Positions 1 to 10,382 of a DNA stretch of 20,439 bases are shown here, piece by piece. Under the pieces are notes generated by a model that saw nothing but the letters and a program-made list of their open reading frames with translations, did not search any database and had not been told where the DNA came from. This stretch comes from Gnetum montanum (Eukaryota > Streptophyta > Gnetopsida > Gnetales > Gnetaceae), in the NCBI GenBank assembly GCA_015680685.1, contig MNCI01008884.1, positions 63,860-84,298 on the forward strand. Direction: 5' to 3'. A program made the position numbers and the translations under genes. The stretch's first letter is position 1; each line of letters begins with the position of its first letter.

Positions 1-908
1 CGGTTGTATCAATAATCTATATTTTGGTTGATGCATTATTTTCTTTTTGGTGAATTCTTGTGGTTAAGACTTTAACTGTTTCTTCCAAATGACATTTCCA
101 AAGCCTAAAGACTCTTTGAATGTGGGATTGTCAGGGCATCAAGGACATGATCCTGCTTTGGGGAGGACCCACTGGCATTCCTATTTGGTGCAGCAGTTAA
201 CTTCTTTCCCTTAAACATTGCTGTAATCAACATTTGTTTTGTTCATTCCCATCTCTGACATTCATTTTATCGGTGTTTCCATTATTTCTTTTTCTCCATC
301 TTTCTTATTTATTATATTTTTCCATTCTATTGCTATCGAAGGATCACTCTTAGTCATGGGGGCCCTAGTTCAATTTTTTCAATTTTCCTAACCCCTAAAC
401 CTTGGGTAGTCACCAGTGTTATATCTCTAGAATCTGTATTAGCCATATCACAACTCAGCCAATGGACCTTACATCGAGGCAAGGTATCAACTATATTGTG
501 ATTTACTTATCCTTGCTCATATGTGACTGTGTTGTGTGTGGAGATGACAATCATACAACAATGGACTAGATCTAGAGGAAACACTTAGGATGGACTAGTG
601 CTAGAATAGTTGTGCAAAGAACAAGACTGATGGAGTGGGTATATCTGGATAATGGAAGGCATAATCCAGGCATCGACAGCAACATGTCTTCTTCTTTTCT
701 CTCTTAGCTGCCAAATAAGGCTAGATGTCAATTGTATATAGCGTTCATTCTTGTAGTCATGAACACTAATATTTTCATGTATTGTAATGATTGATCCATT
801 CACATGTCATCCCATTCACCATTAGTTATCATTCAAGTCAATAATCCTATACCTTTCCAATATTTTCTAAGGAACTAGAGGACGAGTTTTCATTCAGTCA
901 TGGGGGTA
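1..908 (+). mobile_element. 3' internal tail of an upstream Athila-like element (element A)
   Basis: This stretch has no convincing gene. It is recognised by homology to the 3' part of element B in the same window. A conserved block near 155-185 (core ctttggggaggacccact) reappears near 9560-9590, and weaker similarity continues downstream of both. The last 70 bases, including gagttttcattcagtcatg, match the bases just before LTR2 near 13380-13451. It therefore looks like the non-coding end of a related LTR retrotransposon whose 5' part lies outside the window. The space between the conserved block and the LTR is only about 750 bases here, against about 3.9 kb in element B, so the extra ORF of B is absent. 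Short frames here, such as one on the minus strand at 585-803, have no recognisable similarity. Confidence 0.75.
901..908 (+). other. polypurine-like tract before LTR1
   Basis: The bases tgggggta directly precede the LTR start TGATGA. The same bases precede LTR2 at 13444-13451. This is the expected place of the plus-strand primer in LTR retrotransposons. The tract is short and not purely purine, so the exact primer is uncertain. Confidence 0.6.
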
Positions 909-919
909 TGATGAGCTGT

Positions 920-972
920 GATATCACGTACACGATATCGCATACATGATATCACATTTGCCATGTGATATC
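920..972 (+). promoter_or_regulatory. four GATATC palindromes in the U3 of LTR1
   Basis: GATATC occurs at 920-925, 934-939, 948-953 and 967-972, spaced 14, 14 and 19 bases apart, each within a longer imperfect palindrome (for example gtgatatcac). The array lies just upstream of the TATA box at 991, where enhancer elements of plant LTRs sit. LTR2 has a different palindrome set at the same place. A transcription-factor role is inferred from position only. Confidence 0.5.
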
Positions 973-990
973 ATGTCCTGTCTCATCTTC

Positions 991-998
991 TATAAATA
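991..998 (+). promoter_or_regulatory. TATA box of LTR1
   Basis: TATAAATA lies 82 bases from the LTR start. LTR2 has TATAAAT at the matching place, so this is the likely core promoter that separates U3 from R. Confidence 0.7.
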
Positions 999-1099
999 AG
1001 AGGTGGTCCCCTTAGTTCCAGATAGTTAGACTTAGACCCTTAGCTAGATTCTTGTAGTTTAGTCATTCCAAAGATAGAATTGTTTCTGTGTGCCTGTAG

Positions 1100-1680
1100 T
1101 AGGAGTCATAGAGTGAACAGATCTTTATTCGAGAAAATTGTACCTGAGTACACATTTGTGTACACTAATAAAGATGAACTTTATGATAAACCTTGTAGCA
1201 TACAGATTAAGCTAATTAGTAATTAATTATTGTTGAATGTTTAATGCTTTCCTAGTTAATTAATCTCTCTCTCAACCTTTGACTCTCTTAGTTAAGTACA
1301 CTTAGTACGACCACTTCAAGCATGCGTGTAGCACTTGGTAACCCAGTAACGACTCGCATTTGGTNATCAGGAGTCAAAGAAGTGTATGGATCTTTATTCA
1401 AGCACTAATGTACCTAAGAACCTCAATGTGAATAGTAATATAGATGAGTTTTTATGATATAATCTTGCAGCACTTGAAATAGATTAATTGTTTCCTTATG
1501 CATTTATTATTCATGCAATTTACTTTAATGAATTTTAATTAAGTGATTAATATCAATTAAATAGTGAACATAAGTATGATGACTTCAAGCATACACTTAA
1601 TGCTTGGTAATCCCAGTAGTGCTTAATGCTTGGTAACCTAGTAGTGCTATAACATGTTCAGGATGTGTATAGAAAGTGGA
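1100..1680 (+). repeat. tandem duplication inside LTR1 (269-bp offset)
   Basis: The first copy is 1100-1368 and the second begins at 1369. Both open with an aggagtca block, then gatctttattc (1120 and 1389), then a ttatgat...cttg(t/c)agca block (about 1187 and 1455), then a cttcaagcat...cttggtaa block (about 1313 and 1582). LTR2 and LTR3 have this segment only once. The two copies are clearly diverged from each other. Confidence 0.8.
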
Positions 1681-1974
1681 AATGGATGCTTATGTTAGGA
1701 TTAGTTAAATATTAATTAGTTATTAGATTAATCAAGCATTTAATTACTTTATTATTATTCTTGTTCTTAGGAGACTTAGATAATAAAAGATAAAATGATA
1801 AAAATCACTTGCACTTCACAAGTGAAACTGAGAAGATAATAATTGCCATGGTTACATTCACTTCCTAGAAGCCAGTGTACTTAGAGAACTAAAGTCTACG
1901 GACTTCATCTAGATGGATAAGTGAATGCTAGTGATTTATATGGTTAGGCTTAGGGTATACTGACTACTCATCAT

Positions 1975-1992
1975 TGGCGTCACTGCTAGGGA
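1975..1992 (+). other. primer-binding site, tRNA-Asp type
   Basis: TGGCGTCACTGCTAGGGA follows one base after the LTR end. It matches the complement of the 3' end of plant tRNA-Asp(GTC), differing by a few C/T and G/A changes. A tRNA-Asp primer is characteristic of the Athila group of Ty3/gypsy elements. It shows that internal sequence of element B starts here. Confidence 0.85.
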
Positions 1993-2121
1993 CTTTAGTT
2001 GGCTACATATGTTATCTAGGACTTAGTGAAAGTATTCAAAATTGTTGTAACAAACCTTAAAGTCATAATTATTGAGAATAATAATAATATTAAAAGAACA
2101 CTATTTTTCTTTCTGACTAAA

Positions 2122-4640
2122 ATGTCTTCTTCTCACAAGGCTAATTCTCTGACATTGTTCAAGCACACTTCCAATCAAATGTGCAATGGAACTAAGAAAT
2201 TAGTGCCCTAATAATGCAAGTGGTCTATACTCATCCTGATGAATATGTACCAAATTTCATCTTCATCCTACATTAGGATGAATAGATGTCATGGAGGAAC
2301 ATGGAGGGAAACATTGTGTTGCTACCCAATCGATCAGTTCCTGTAATGTGACTCCAAACTCTCATGAGATTAGGCATCCAAGGGCTCCATGTTGAATATG
2401 TTGTGCAAGACACAAGAATCTCAAGATTATCATCCCACTGAAGCACAATGCAAAAAAGATTGACAACAGGATGCTTGTTACAAACCTTCAAAGAGGAAAT
2501 GGTTCAATAACCCCTTTTTTCCTACTAGGCCAAAAAGATGGAGAGGATTCTTTCTCTAGGGATTCTCAATTTATTAACTCTCCTACCCTTATCTTTGATG
2601 AGGGCAACCTAAACCAAAACTTGTAGTCCACTATCAACAATCCTAGTTTAGGGAAGAACAAGTCCCATGATCATCAAGGCTCCAAAGGTAGGAGTTAAGG
2701 TAGGAACTTGGATAGGCATCATGATGATGATGAACATGATGATTATGGCTATGATTGAAGAAGAGGGGCTAACAAAAACCATGATGGTGCTAGGTCCTCC
2801 TTCCTCTTCACCTTCATCATCCTCTTTTTCCTCCTCTAGATCAAACTAAAGCTACAAAGGATGTGACCATAATGGAGGTGACTAGTGAGACAGAGATGAT
2901 CATAGGGGCTACCAGACTAGTAGAGACCAAGGACGTGGGCATTCAAGGAAGGCCTTCCACCATGAAAAAAGGGACAATAAAAGGGCATCAATGGCATCAT
3001 GGCCATCATAGAGGCTATGACTATGATGAGCTTTTGTTAGCAACTCAAAATATGTTGAACATCATAGAGGCCATGAGGATCCCAACAAGGCATGTGAAAG
3101 ATAGAAAAATCAAATAATTAGATATGAATAATATTCCTAAGTTTGAAGGGGGATAGAACTCAAATTCAGAGAACCATCTTCAAGCCTTTCATGATGCATG
3201 TGCCTTGGAGAATATGAAGAAAAAATGAAAAAATTTAAAGCTATTCCCAAGAATGCTAATTAAAGAAGCTAAAAGTTGTTATTAGTTCTTAGAGTTGGAA
3301 TTAATCTAACAATGAAGTACAATGCTTGAGCTCTTCAATAACAAGTATCAAATATACTCTCAAGTGTCTAGTTTGAGAAAGCAGATCCAAGGTTGAAAAC
3401 AAGGAACACATGAATGCTTAGATGCAACCATGGGTAGGTACTATTCTCTCTTGCACTGATGTCCTGGTCATGGTTATTCTCAAAGGGAGCAACTTTGCCA
3501 TATCATAGATAGGCTCTGCCAAAAAACATGGAAAACCCTTGGGTCGATTCCCAATGGAGACTTTTACAATTAAGGGTTCATCAAATCCAAAGGCTAATAG
3601 ATTAGGTTGTCAAAGAAGAAGAAAAGTTGAGAAAAAAGAAAAGTGCAAAGGAGTATAATTGGGATCCTTCCATCAAAAAAAGGAAAGTTCAATTTTGTGA
3701 CAATGAGGAGGAGGTACCACTTGATGAGGTGGTGCAACGTACGACCTTGCTAATTCAAAAGTCCATTTTCAAAATTTTAGTTAAGGTGGAAAAAATGTGG
3801 AACTCTTTGGATGAAAAGTACCAAACTGCTTTAAAAATAACAAAGGAATCCAAGGAACAATCATGATTGCAAGAGAAGGAAGGAAGCTAAATGTGCCCAC
3901 CAAAGGGGTAAGGGCAAGGCTGTTACAACAAAGGAGGTTGCGGACTCTGAATTAGATGATGGTGGTGGTTGTGACATCTTCCAATATGAACATCCTAAGG
4001 GATGTTGTCCCATTGTGTTACACTTGCAGGAGTTTGGGGTGTATGCTTTAAATCATAGACTAGTAAGAAGTTTGCACCTAGAAGGTTACCTTATCCTCAA
4101 GGAAACCCTAAGTAATTTCACCAACAACAAGCCTATTATTCGAGTGAAGCTCACCACAACCTTATGAGTAGAATCATTAGTGGCAACATCCATAGTTGTG
4201 GGGGATGCCACCACCAAGGTACTAGTACCCTTACTAGCAGCCAAATCTATATGGGTACTATGTTTAGTAATCCATTTCTCCATGTGACTCTTCTAATCAC
4301 AATTCATTCCAACATCACTACTACCCTCTTGAATACTATAGAGTCAAATCTCCAAGAGGGGAATCCCCATTTCCTCATTACCCTTGTCATCCTTCTACAC
4401 ATGTTCCTCCATCCTCAACTCAATTACCACTTGCTCCATCAATGCAAGATGAAATTTCAACCTAGCCATAACAACATAATGCCACTAGGGTTGTTAACTT
4501 ATAACCATATCCTCAACCTAGTGGTTCAAAAAGAAAATCCCAAAAATAACTATTATTCCAAATCAACAATCCTACAAAGCCCTCATAGACATACATAGTT
4601 GATAGCCTTGCTTCTCCCTCATCCTCTACATCTACATCAT
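2122..4640 (+). pseudogene. gag: gag remnant
   Basis: This is the decayed structural (capsid) gene of element B. A likely start is the ATG at 2122, in frame 1. Coding-like sequence then moves to frame 3 (about 2214-2850), with a Ser-rich stretch near 2790-2845. It returns to frame 1 (2863-3606), where the capsid-type region lies: a PKFEG motif just after 3120, then NHLQAF, then a helical stretch with CPGHG near 3460. Frame 3 carries a charged segment (about 3610-3865, AKEYNWDPS...KKRK). A Pro/Gln/His-rich linker follows in frame 2 (about 4350-4560). Stops and at least three frameshifts break it. No CCHC zinc knuckle is visible. The gag/pol boundary cannot be fixed. Identity rests on position between the primer-binding site and protease and on the capsid-like motifs. 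Confidence 0.7.
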
Positions 4641-4732
4641 GTAAGTCCCCTTCAAACCATACACCTTCCAAAGTGCATACCATCATGTTGACCCAAGTAG
4701 TAATTGATTAGATAAAGGCTAGTCACCTTCCT

Positions 4733-5215
4733 AGGAAAATACTTGATCATAAGAGTCCTCTTATTTACCTACAACTTACTAGGAATGAGCCTTGCAAGGC
4801 TCTTCTGGATTTTGGTTCTGGTATAAATATGATTTCTCATTAGATGTACAAAACTTGGAACCTGCCTCCACTCAAGAAGAGCAACATTCATCTTGAGCTG
4901 GTAAATTAATCCATCACTATTTCCTTAGGATTGGTGACGGACATTATGACCACCATTTGTGGGTGGTCCTATCCTATTGAATTCTTGGTAATCTATGTTG
5001 ATAACTACAAGGGAAAATTCCCAATCATCATGGGAAGGTCTTGGTTGAGCATCATTGATGCACAACTATGAATTAGAGACCTTTTCTTGGATATCTCTAA
5101 GGAAAATGAATTCAAGAAAATAGAGAAGAAGCATGTTCCATGCATCATGTATAATGACACAGGGTGCAATTTTGTGTAGAAACTATGGTCCACAAAGAGT
5201 ACATCCATCATAACA
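4733..5215 (+). pseudogene. pol: pol: aspartic protease remnant
   Basis: Retroviral-type aspartic protease, which cuts the Gag-Pol polyprotein, is readable in frame 2. The active-site region reads ALLDFGSGINMIS, with the catalytic Asp codon at 4808. A flap-to-C-terminal stretch includes FPIIMGRSWL near 5020, the usual place of the hydrophobic-hydrophobic-Gly motif. In-frame stops occur near 4840, 4907, 5069 and 5177. The same frame continues without a shift into the RT region, so protease and RT belonged to one polyprotein. The typical Asp-Ser/Thr-Gly triplet is replaced by Asp-Phe-Gly-Ser, in keeping with the Athila-type variant. The domain assignment is fairly sure; the edges are approximate. 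Confidence 0.8.
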
Positions 5216-5347
5216 TGTAGTTAGTGTTCATATGTGTTTGAAATTCAAAGGTTCTTATACGCAATAGTCACAAAATAGAAGGGCACCTGATGGCTGACAA
5301 CTAATCTTAATAGCAGCTTAACAATTTGCATAGAATCAACTGAGAGC

Positions 5348-6500
5348 TTGATGAGTGCCTACATTGAAGGCATGGACAAGATGGAGCACTTCCATCTCCA
5401 ACTCTCTGATGAACCTAATAACACTTATTGGGGAGAGATGGAAATCCCTGAGAACTTTAAACAGGAGCCCCAAGAGTTGAAAACTCTACTTGCTAGCATG
5501 AAATATACTTTTCTGAATAATGGAAAGTTGATTATAATCAATGCCAATCTTGCTCCTAAACAAAAAGAGAAGTTGTTGAAGGGGGTCAAAAAATGGCCAA
5601 TAGCCTTTTCTTGGTCATATCACAAGATGACTATAAATGATCCATTGATATTCCAACACTGCATCTATACAAATTCCTTCATCAAGCTAAAGAGGCAACT
5701 ATAGTGGTGGTTGAACCCCAAATTGAAGCAAATCATCAAAGAAAATAGTGAACAACTTCTCAAGGTGGGGTTCATCTATCCCATTGGTGATAGTGAGTGG
5801 ATTAGTCCACTTGTAATAGTTCCAAAGAAAAGTGGCAAGTGGAGGATGTGTATTGACTTTAGGCTATTGAAATTGGCAACCTACAAAGATAATTTTCTAT
5901 TGCCATTTGTTGAACAAGTGTTGAACATTATCTCTAGGAATTGTTACTATAGCTTTCTGGATGATTATAATGGCTATAACCAAATCTAGATTACACCCAA
6001 AGATCAAGCCAAAACCACATTCACAATTCCTTGGGTACCTTTTGCATACAGAAATATATCCTTTGGCCTAAGCAATGCCCCTACAACATTTCAATGCCTT
6101 GTCCTGAGCATCTTTCAATAGCAGATTGGTAGCAGGGTGGAAGCCTTCATGGATGATTTCTCCACCTATGGTGCTACATTTGAGCAAGCTCTAGATCACC
6201 TCGAGCAAGTATTGAAAAGGTGTGTAGAGACCAACCTTTCGCTCAATTGGTAAAAGAGCCATCTAATGGTCCAAGAGGGCATTGTTTTGGGGCATAGAAT
6301 ATTACAAGCAGGGATTGAGATAGATCCTAAAAAAATAAAGGTCATCCAAGGAATTACCCACCAACCAAAAGCTATCAAAGATGTCTGGTCATTCCTTAGT
6401 CACATTGGCTACTACTAGCAATTCATAAAGAATTTCTCTAAGATTACTAAATCATTGGTCGAGCTTACAAAGAAGGATGCTCCATTTTTCTAGACAGAAG
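5348..6500 (+). pseudogene. pol: pol: reverse transcriptase remnant
   Basis: RNA-dependent DNA polymerase of the Ty3/gypsy type, in frame 2. A linker (5348-5704) leads to the start of the palm and fingers after an in-frame stop at 5702. Seen in order are WISPLVIVPKKSGKWRMCID (from 5798), FLDDYNGYNQI with the first catalytic Asp at 5960, a TIPWVPFAYRNISFGLSNAP block (about 6025-6080), and the FMDD box with two Asp codons at 6152-6157. All three catalytic Asp are kept. A thumb/connection part with FLSHIGYY follows near 6390-6415. Stops at 5702, 5987, about 6119, 6251 and 6416 break the frame, and most of them are TAG. Assignment to the Athila lineage comes from general sequence style and awaits a tree. 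Confidence 0.92.
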
Positions 6501-7050
6501 AATGCAAAAATGCATTCTACTAACTCACGTAAAACCTCATAGAAATTCCAATCCTACAAACACCTAACTCATTCATACCATTCCATATCATGATAGATGC
6601 ATCAAATTATGCCTTGGGAGCCATGCTCATAGAGTTAGATGATCAGAAACATCCTTACGACATTCATTATGTGAGCCGAAGCATTGTGGGTGGTGAACAA
6701 CTAAATTACACCAAAACATAGAAAGAACTAATGATGGTGATGTATGTCTTTGAGAAATTTAGGTACTATGTACTTGGGTACAAGGTGTTCATGCACATAA
6801 ACCACAATGCAATTTAGTTCTTGATGAACAAATAAATGATGAACCCTTGTGTCATATGTGGCTAGTGATATTGCAAGAATTTGATCTCACAATGGTAGAT
6901 CAAAAGGGAACTGAGAATGTGGTTGTTGATCACTTGTCTTGGTTGAGATGGAATAATAAAGAGGAAGAGAATGGACTTTCTGAACAATTTTCTGATGAAC
7001 TCCTCTTTGCTAGTGCGATAAATGAACAAGTGCCCAATGAACCTAATTAG
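6501..7050 (+). pseudogene. pol: pol: RNase H remnant
   Basis: RNase H degrades the RNA template during reverse transcription. Frame 2 carries HIMIDASNYALGAM (first catalytic Asp at 6596), YVSRS, then KELMMVMYVFEKFRYYV. The next expected Asp, in the MHINHN stretch, is Asn (aac, 6800-6802), so a catalytic residue is lost by a single G-to-A change. A frameshift near 6845 moves the reading to frame 1, where LQEFDLTMVDQKGTENVVVD and HLSWLRW follow (6847-7050), the usual C-terminal end of this domain. Several TAG/TAA stops lie in between. There is no second, archaeal-type RNase H, which fits Athila rather than Tat. Confidence 0.87.
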
Positions 7051-7199
7051 TACAATGGCATCCTTACCTACCTTCTCACTTGGGAGATACCATAGGAGCT
7101 AGATAATAAGAAGAGACAATAGTTTCTTCATTAGGCTAAATGCTTCATGGAGATCAGGGAGCACCTTTACAAAGTGTGCTCTAATGGCCTAGTTCATCG

Positions 7200-8349
7200 G
7201 TGCATTCCTAATATTGACCGATTACACATCCTCTAGGATGCTCATGAGGATCCTTATAAAGGCCACTATCTAGGAAACACACGACCATTAAGATCTTGAT
7301 GGTAGGATATTACTGGCCAATACTTGTCAGGGATGCTCACCACTTCATTTGCTCTTGTGATCATTGCCAACGTGATGGTAGGATGACTGTTCATATGGAG
7401 GGATCTTAGTAGTGGATCCAACCACTAGAACTGTTCAACATCTAGGGCATTGACTTCATGGGTTCCATCATACCCATGTCAAATGTAAAGGAATACATCA
7501 TAATTGTTGTTGACTATTGTATGAAATGGACAAAAGTAGCAGCCATCACCAACTGTACATCTTTCATAGTTCCTTGATTTATACAACAAAATGTTGTAAA
7601 TAGGTTTGAATTTGAATTGTGCACTAATTTCTAATAATGGTACTCATTTTGCAAGCACCATCTTTCAAAAACTCATGCAATGCTTGGGGGTAGAACATAA
7701 ATTAACAACACCTTACCACCCCCAAGCTAATGGTCAAGTTGAGGTTATGAATAGGAAAATAACAAAGATCTTAACAAGAATAGTTAGAAAATATAGAAGA
7801 GACTAGAGCACTAAACTTAATGATGTCCTTTGGGCCTACCACTCAACATGGACACTTCCTATAGGCTACTCTCCCTATGAGCTAGTGTACAGAAAACTAC
7901 CAACTCGTCCTATTTAGTTTGAGCTCCATACACTCTCAACAGCTTGTGACCTTAACCTTGACCTTAGTTTAGCATAGAAAGAGAGATTGATCAACCGTAA
8001 CATATGAGATGAGAATTGATTGATGGCCCTATCCTTGAATGAAGTACACAAAGCATTCAACAAGCAATGCCATGATCTCAAAATAAGGAAGATAAATTTT
8101 CAATCAGGAGAGTAGGTCCTTTACTGAAACCCCACACATGTGCCACAACAAAATAAGTTTCAAACATTGCAAGAAGAACCTTTTATCATCTACAAAACTT
8201 TTCCTTCTAGGGCCATGTTAATCTGCAAACTTAAAAGTCCAAATAAGAAACTACTAGTCAACATGCAATAAGTCAAACCTTTCCATGAATCCAAGAGAGC
8301 CAGTGATTGCAACACCTCCTCGGATGGACAAGCACACTCAATGTTTTGA
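7200..8349 (+). pseudogene. pol: pol: integrase remnant
   Basis: Integrase inserts the cDNA into the genome. The zinc-binding HHCC region is split over frame 1 (AHEDPYKGHYLG, near 7240-7275) and frame 3 (YYWPILVRDAHH...CDHCQRDG, about 7308-7380). The catalytic core follows: first Asp in GIDFMG at 7452 (frame 3), then a shift back to frame 1 near 7590. ISNNGTHF has Asn (aat, 7633) where the second catalytic Asp belongs. PYHPQANGQVEVMNR keeps the Glu at 7741. The C-terminal part (GYSPYELVYRKLPTRP near 7863, then a basic tail) runs to a TGA at 8347. No chromodomain is visible. The catalytic Asp loss is again G-to-A. Confidence 0.88.
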
Positions 8350-9479
8350 ATCTCCTTCTTCCAACTTAGTTGTGGGGGAGATGGTCATCCATGTTTATTA
8401 ATTAAACTAGCTCCTCAATTTTTATCCTTTTTTTGTTTTACACTTTTTTGTTTTTACATATTTTTATTTTACAACATTGTTAGTACATATTTCCCTTTCT
8501 TACATATTTTACAATTTCTTTTATATTTTACTTTATTTGATTTGAATTTTTCTACTATTTTTCTAATGTTTTGTTTTCTTTTTCTTTATTTCCAACAAGA
8601 CACAGTGATGTTGTAGCTATTTACTAATGGTGGCTTATACTTAATGTTATTTGATTGCTAATATCTAGATTCTATCTTTGAATTTTGATATTGATAACTA
8701 GGACATGGTTTCATTTCATGAAACAGGTAGTGATTCCACATCATCCACCCATCCACAAACTCTATGGTGTTCCTTGTTTTGGAAATATGAGGTCCCTTCA
8801 TTAATGAAATTTTAATGAACTTGTAACCTTGGTAGTTTCCAAACTTGGAAAGGATTAAATGGATTGATAAGGGTGTAACTTTAAGAAGATCTGATGCTCT
8901 TTGTGCTTGCGTACCCTCTTGAGTGCATAAGCGTTTTTATGAATTTATCATTCTTCCACTATTGACCAATAATAGGAAGTTTAAGTCTTTGCATGGTGTG
9001 GTTTCCATCCAAAAAAGCCATAAAAATATAAAATCTAAAAAAATGATGGGAATTCAAAGCACACCTCTTAGACTCAATAACAGTCTCCAAGCACTAGTTA
9101 TGGGACTAGAAAGACATGTTACCCATGCTGAAGGTCCCCTCTAACTAAGGCCCTTTCTCACTTCCTACTTCTTTTTTCTTCTCTTTCAGGAATGATGATT
9201 GATCTATGAGAGCATTCTTGTGTCTTGAGAGGATGTATTAGTCTTAGGGTATTAATGTGAAGTCACTAGATGAAGACTATTTTTTATCAAGTCATCTTAA
9301 TCATAAAATCCACAAGGGACTTCATGTGAACAAAATAGAGACTTCATTCCACTTTCCTCATCATCCACCAATGCTATCCATACCTCACATCATGTCTAGT
9401 TTTTCATGTTTTTTTCAATGTCCTAGTTTGATATGCCATAATTCTTAGATAGATTCTTTAGGGATTAGGTCCCTAACTC
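8350..9479 (+). other. 3' spacer of element B, first part
   Basis: This stretch follows the end of pol and holds no gene I can support. It opens with a tgtgggggaga block near 8371, common just after plant gypsy pol genes, then a T-rich run (8400-8600). Short frames at 8923-9144 and 9257-9448 show no recognisable motif and differ in composition from the pol frames. I treat the stretch as non-coding. Confidence 0.5.
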
Positions 9480-9841
9480 TCCATAACCATTAATTGCCCA
9501 TGGGGCCCACAAACTCCTTGGTTTGAAGATATGCAAGGACATTAAGCGCATGAGCCTACTTTGGGGAGGACCCACTTGCATTTCTTTTGGTTGGCTTAGT
9601 TAATTTTCTTGTTCTTAAGTATTTTTATGATCAAATTCTTTTTGCACCCCATCAGTTGCATTCAACTATGCACTTCTTAATGCCACTTCTCCTTTAAAAT
9701 TCATTCTCCAACTAAAAACTCCTTTTTGTCCATAATCTAGCCCTCTTTCATTGTTGCATCATGTTCATGGCATTTCTTGGTCTCTAATGACATTAATTTA
9801 TGCTCAAACTCTATATTTCACTTATTTTATAAGTGAAAAAA
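9480..9841 (+). repeat. 3' spacer segment shared with element A
   Basis: The core actttggggaggacccact (about 9560-9580) is the same as 144-163 apart from its first base. Weaker similarity extends on both sides, for example catggggccc near 9499 against catgggggccc near 356. It is a conserved non-coding block between pol and the 3' end of this element family and anchors the comparison of elements A and B. Confidence 0.6.
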
Positions 9842-9950
9842 TGTTGGTTGTAGGCCCCATCAATGGGATCTTGTCTATGAAGCCATTTCATTGACATGAT
9901 CCTGTCGATGGGATCTCGTTGATGTAGCATAAAAATCCTATAAATAGACA
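9842..9950 (+). promoter_or_regulatory. LTR-U3-like promoter segment with TATA box, upstream of the extra ORF
   Basis: This internal segment resembles the U3 of LTR2. A 22-base block at 9889-9910 matches 13517-13538 with three differences, both copies sit among catcRatggga-type imperfect palindromes, and the stretch before it (taggcc...caatgrgat) also aligns. TATAAATA follows at 9939-9946, as in the LTRs. The bona fide LTRs lie at 909 and 13452, so this is a third, internal U3-like region placed about 440 bases before the ATG of the extra ORF. It may be a captured promoter or the trace of an older element joined here. A splice-donor-like AG|GTAAGC occurs at 10093-10099, in the presumed leader. 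Confidence 0.55.
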
Positions 9951-10382
9951 GCCACACTTAGCATTTTTCTTTACATTTGTGCTTAAATGAAAGTAGATTT
10001 TTTGCATTTTTTAGAGCCTAGACCCTTTTAGAGCCCATAACTTTCAAACGATTTGTCCAATTTACCTCATTCTTCAGTCTTGCAACTAACAGAGGTAAGC
10101 TCTATGTTATGAGGGCCACAAATCTTAGGTTTTTTTATGAATTTTTTTTTGAAAATTTTCTAACTCTCACAAAGGTTTAACTAATAAAATAACATTAAAA
10201 TCATCAAATTATGAAAGTTAAACCCTTCCAACAAACTTTGGTAACCTCAATCAAATAGTATTGAAATAATCAATCTGCCATGGTCATAACTTAGCCAAAG
10301 TGTAACTTTCCAATGAGATAAGGTACTTAAAGGTTATAAGTTACACATCACACACTAATCCATGGTATTGTTGTGACCACAT

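Larger units (their letters stand above)
909..1973 (+). repeat. LTR1, chimeric long terminal repeat
   Basis: The LTR starts TGATGA and ends TCATCA, a six-base terminal inverted repeat. Its 3' part (about 1450-1973) aligns along its length with 13680-14225 (LTR2) and, reversed, with 19795-20320 (LTR3). It holds a TATA box at 991-998 and a poly(A)-like AATAAA at 1167-1172. At 1065 bases it is about 290 longer than LTR2. Much of the difference is a tandem duplication of the R/U5 part: 1100-1368 and 1369 to about 1680 start with the same block (aggagtca...gatctttattc). Its U3 differs from that of LTR2. Position 1365 is an undetermined base. Confidence 0.9.

Noticed and set aside
920-972. Short spaced repeats resembling a CRISPR array
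   Set aside because: The units are six-base palindromes with 8-13 base gaps in a plant LTR; no CRISPR-type repeat or cas gene is present.
4164-4598. A 144-codon open frame within gag
   Set aside because: Its first part may be gag, but from about 4350 the Pro-rich, more natural reading lies in frame 2, the same frame as protease and RT. The long frame is therefore mostly a shadow.
8923-9448. Two short plus-strand frames after pol
   Set aside because: No motif, no conservation that I can see in element A, and composition unlike the pol frames; treated as chance.
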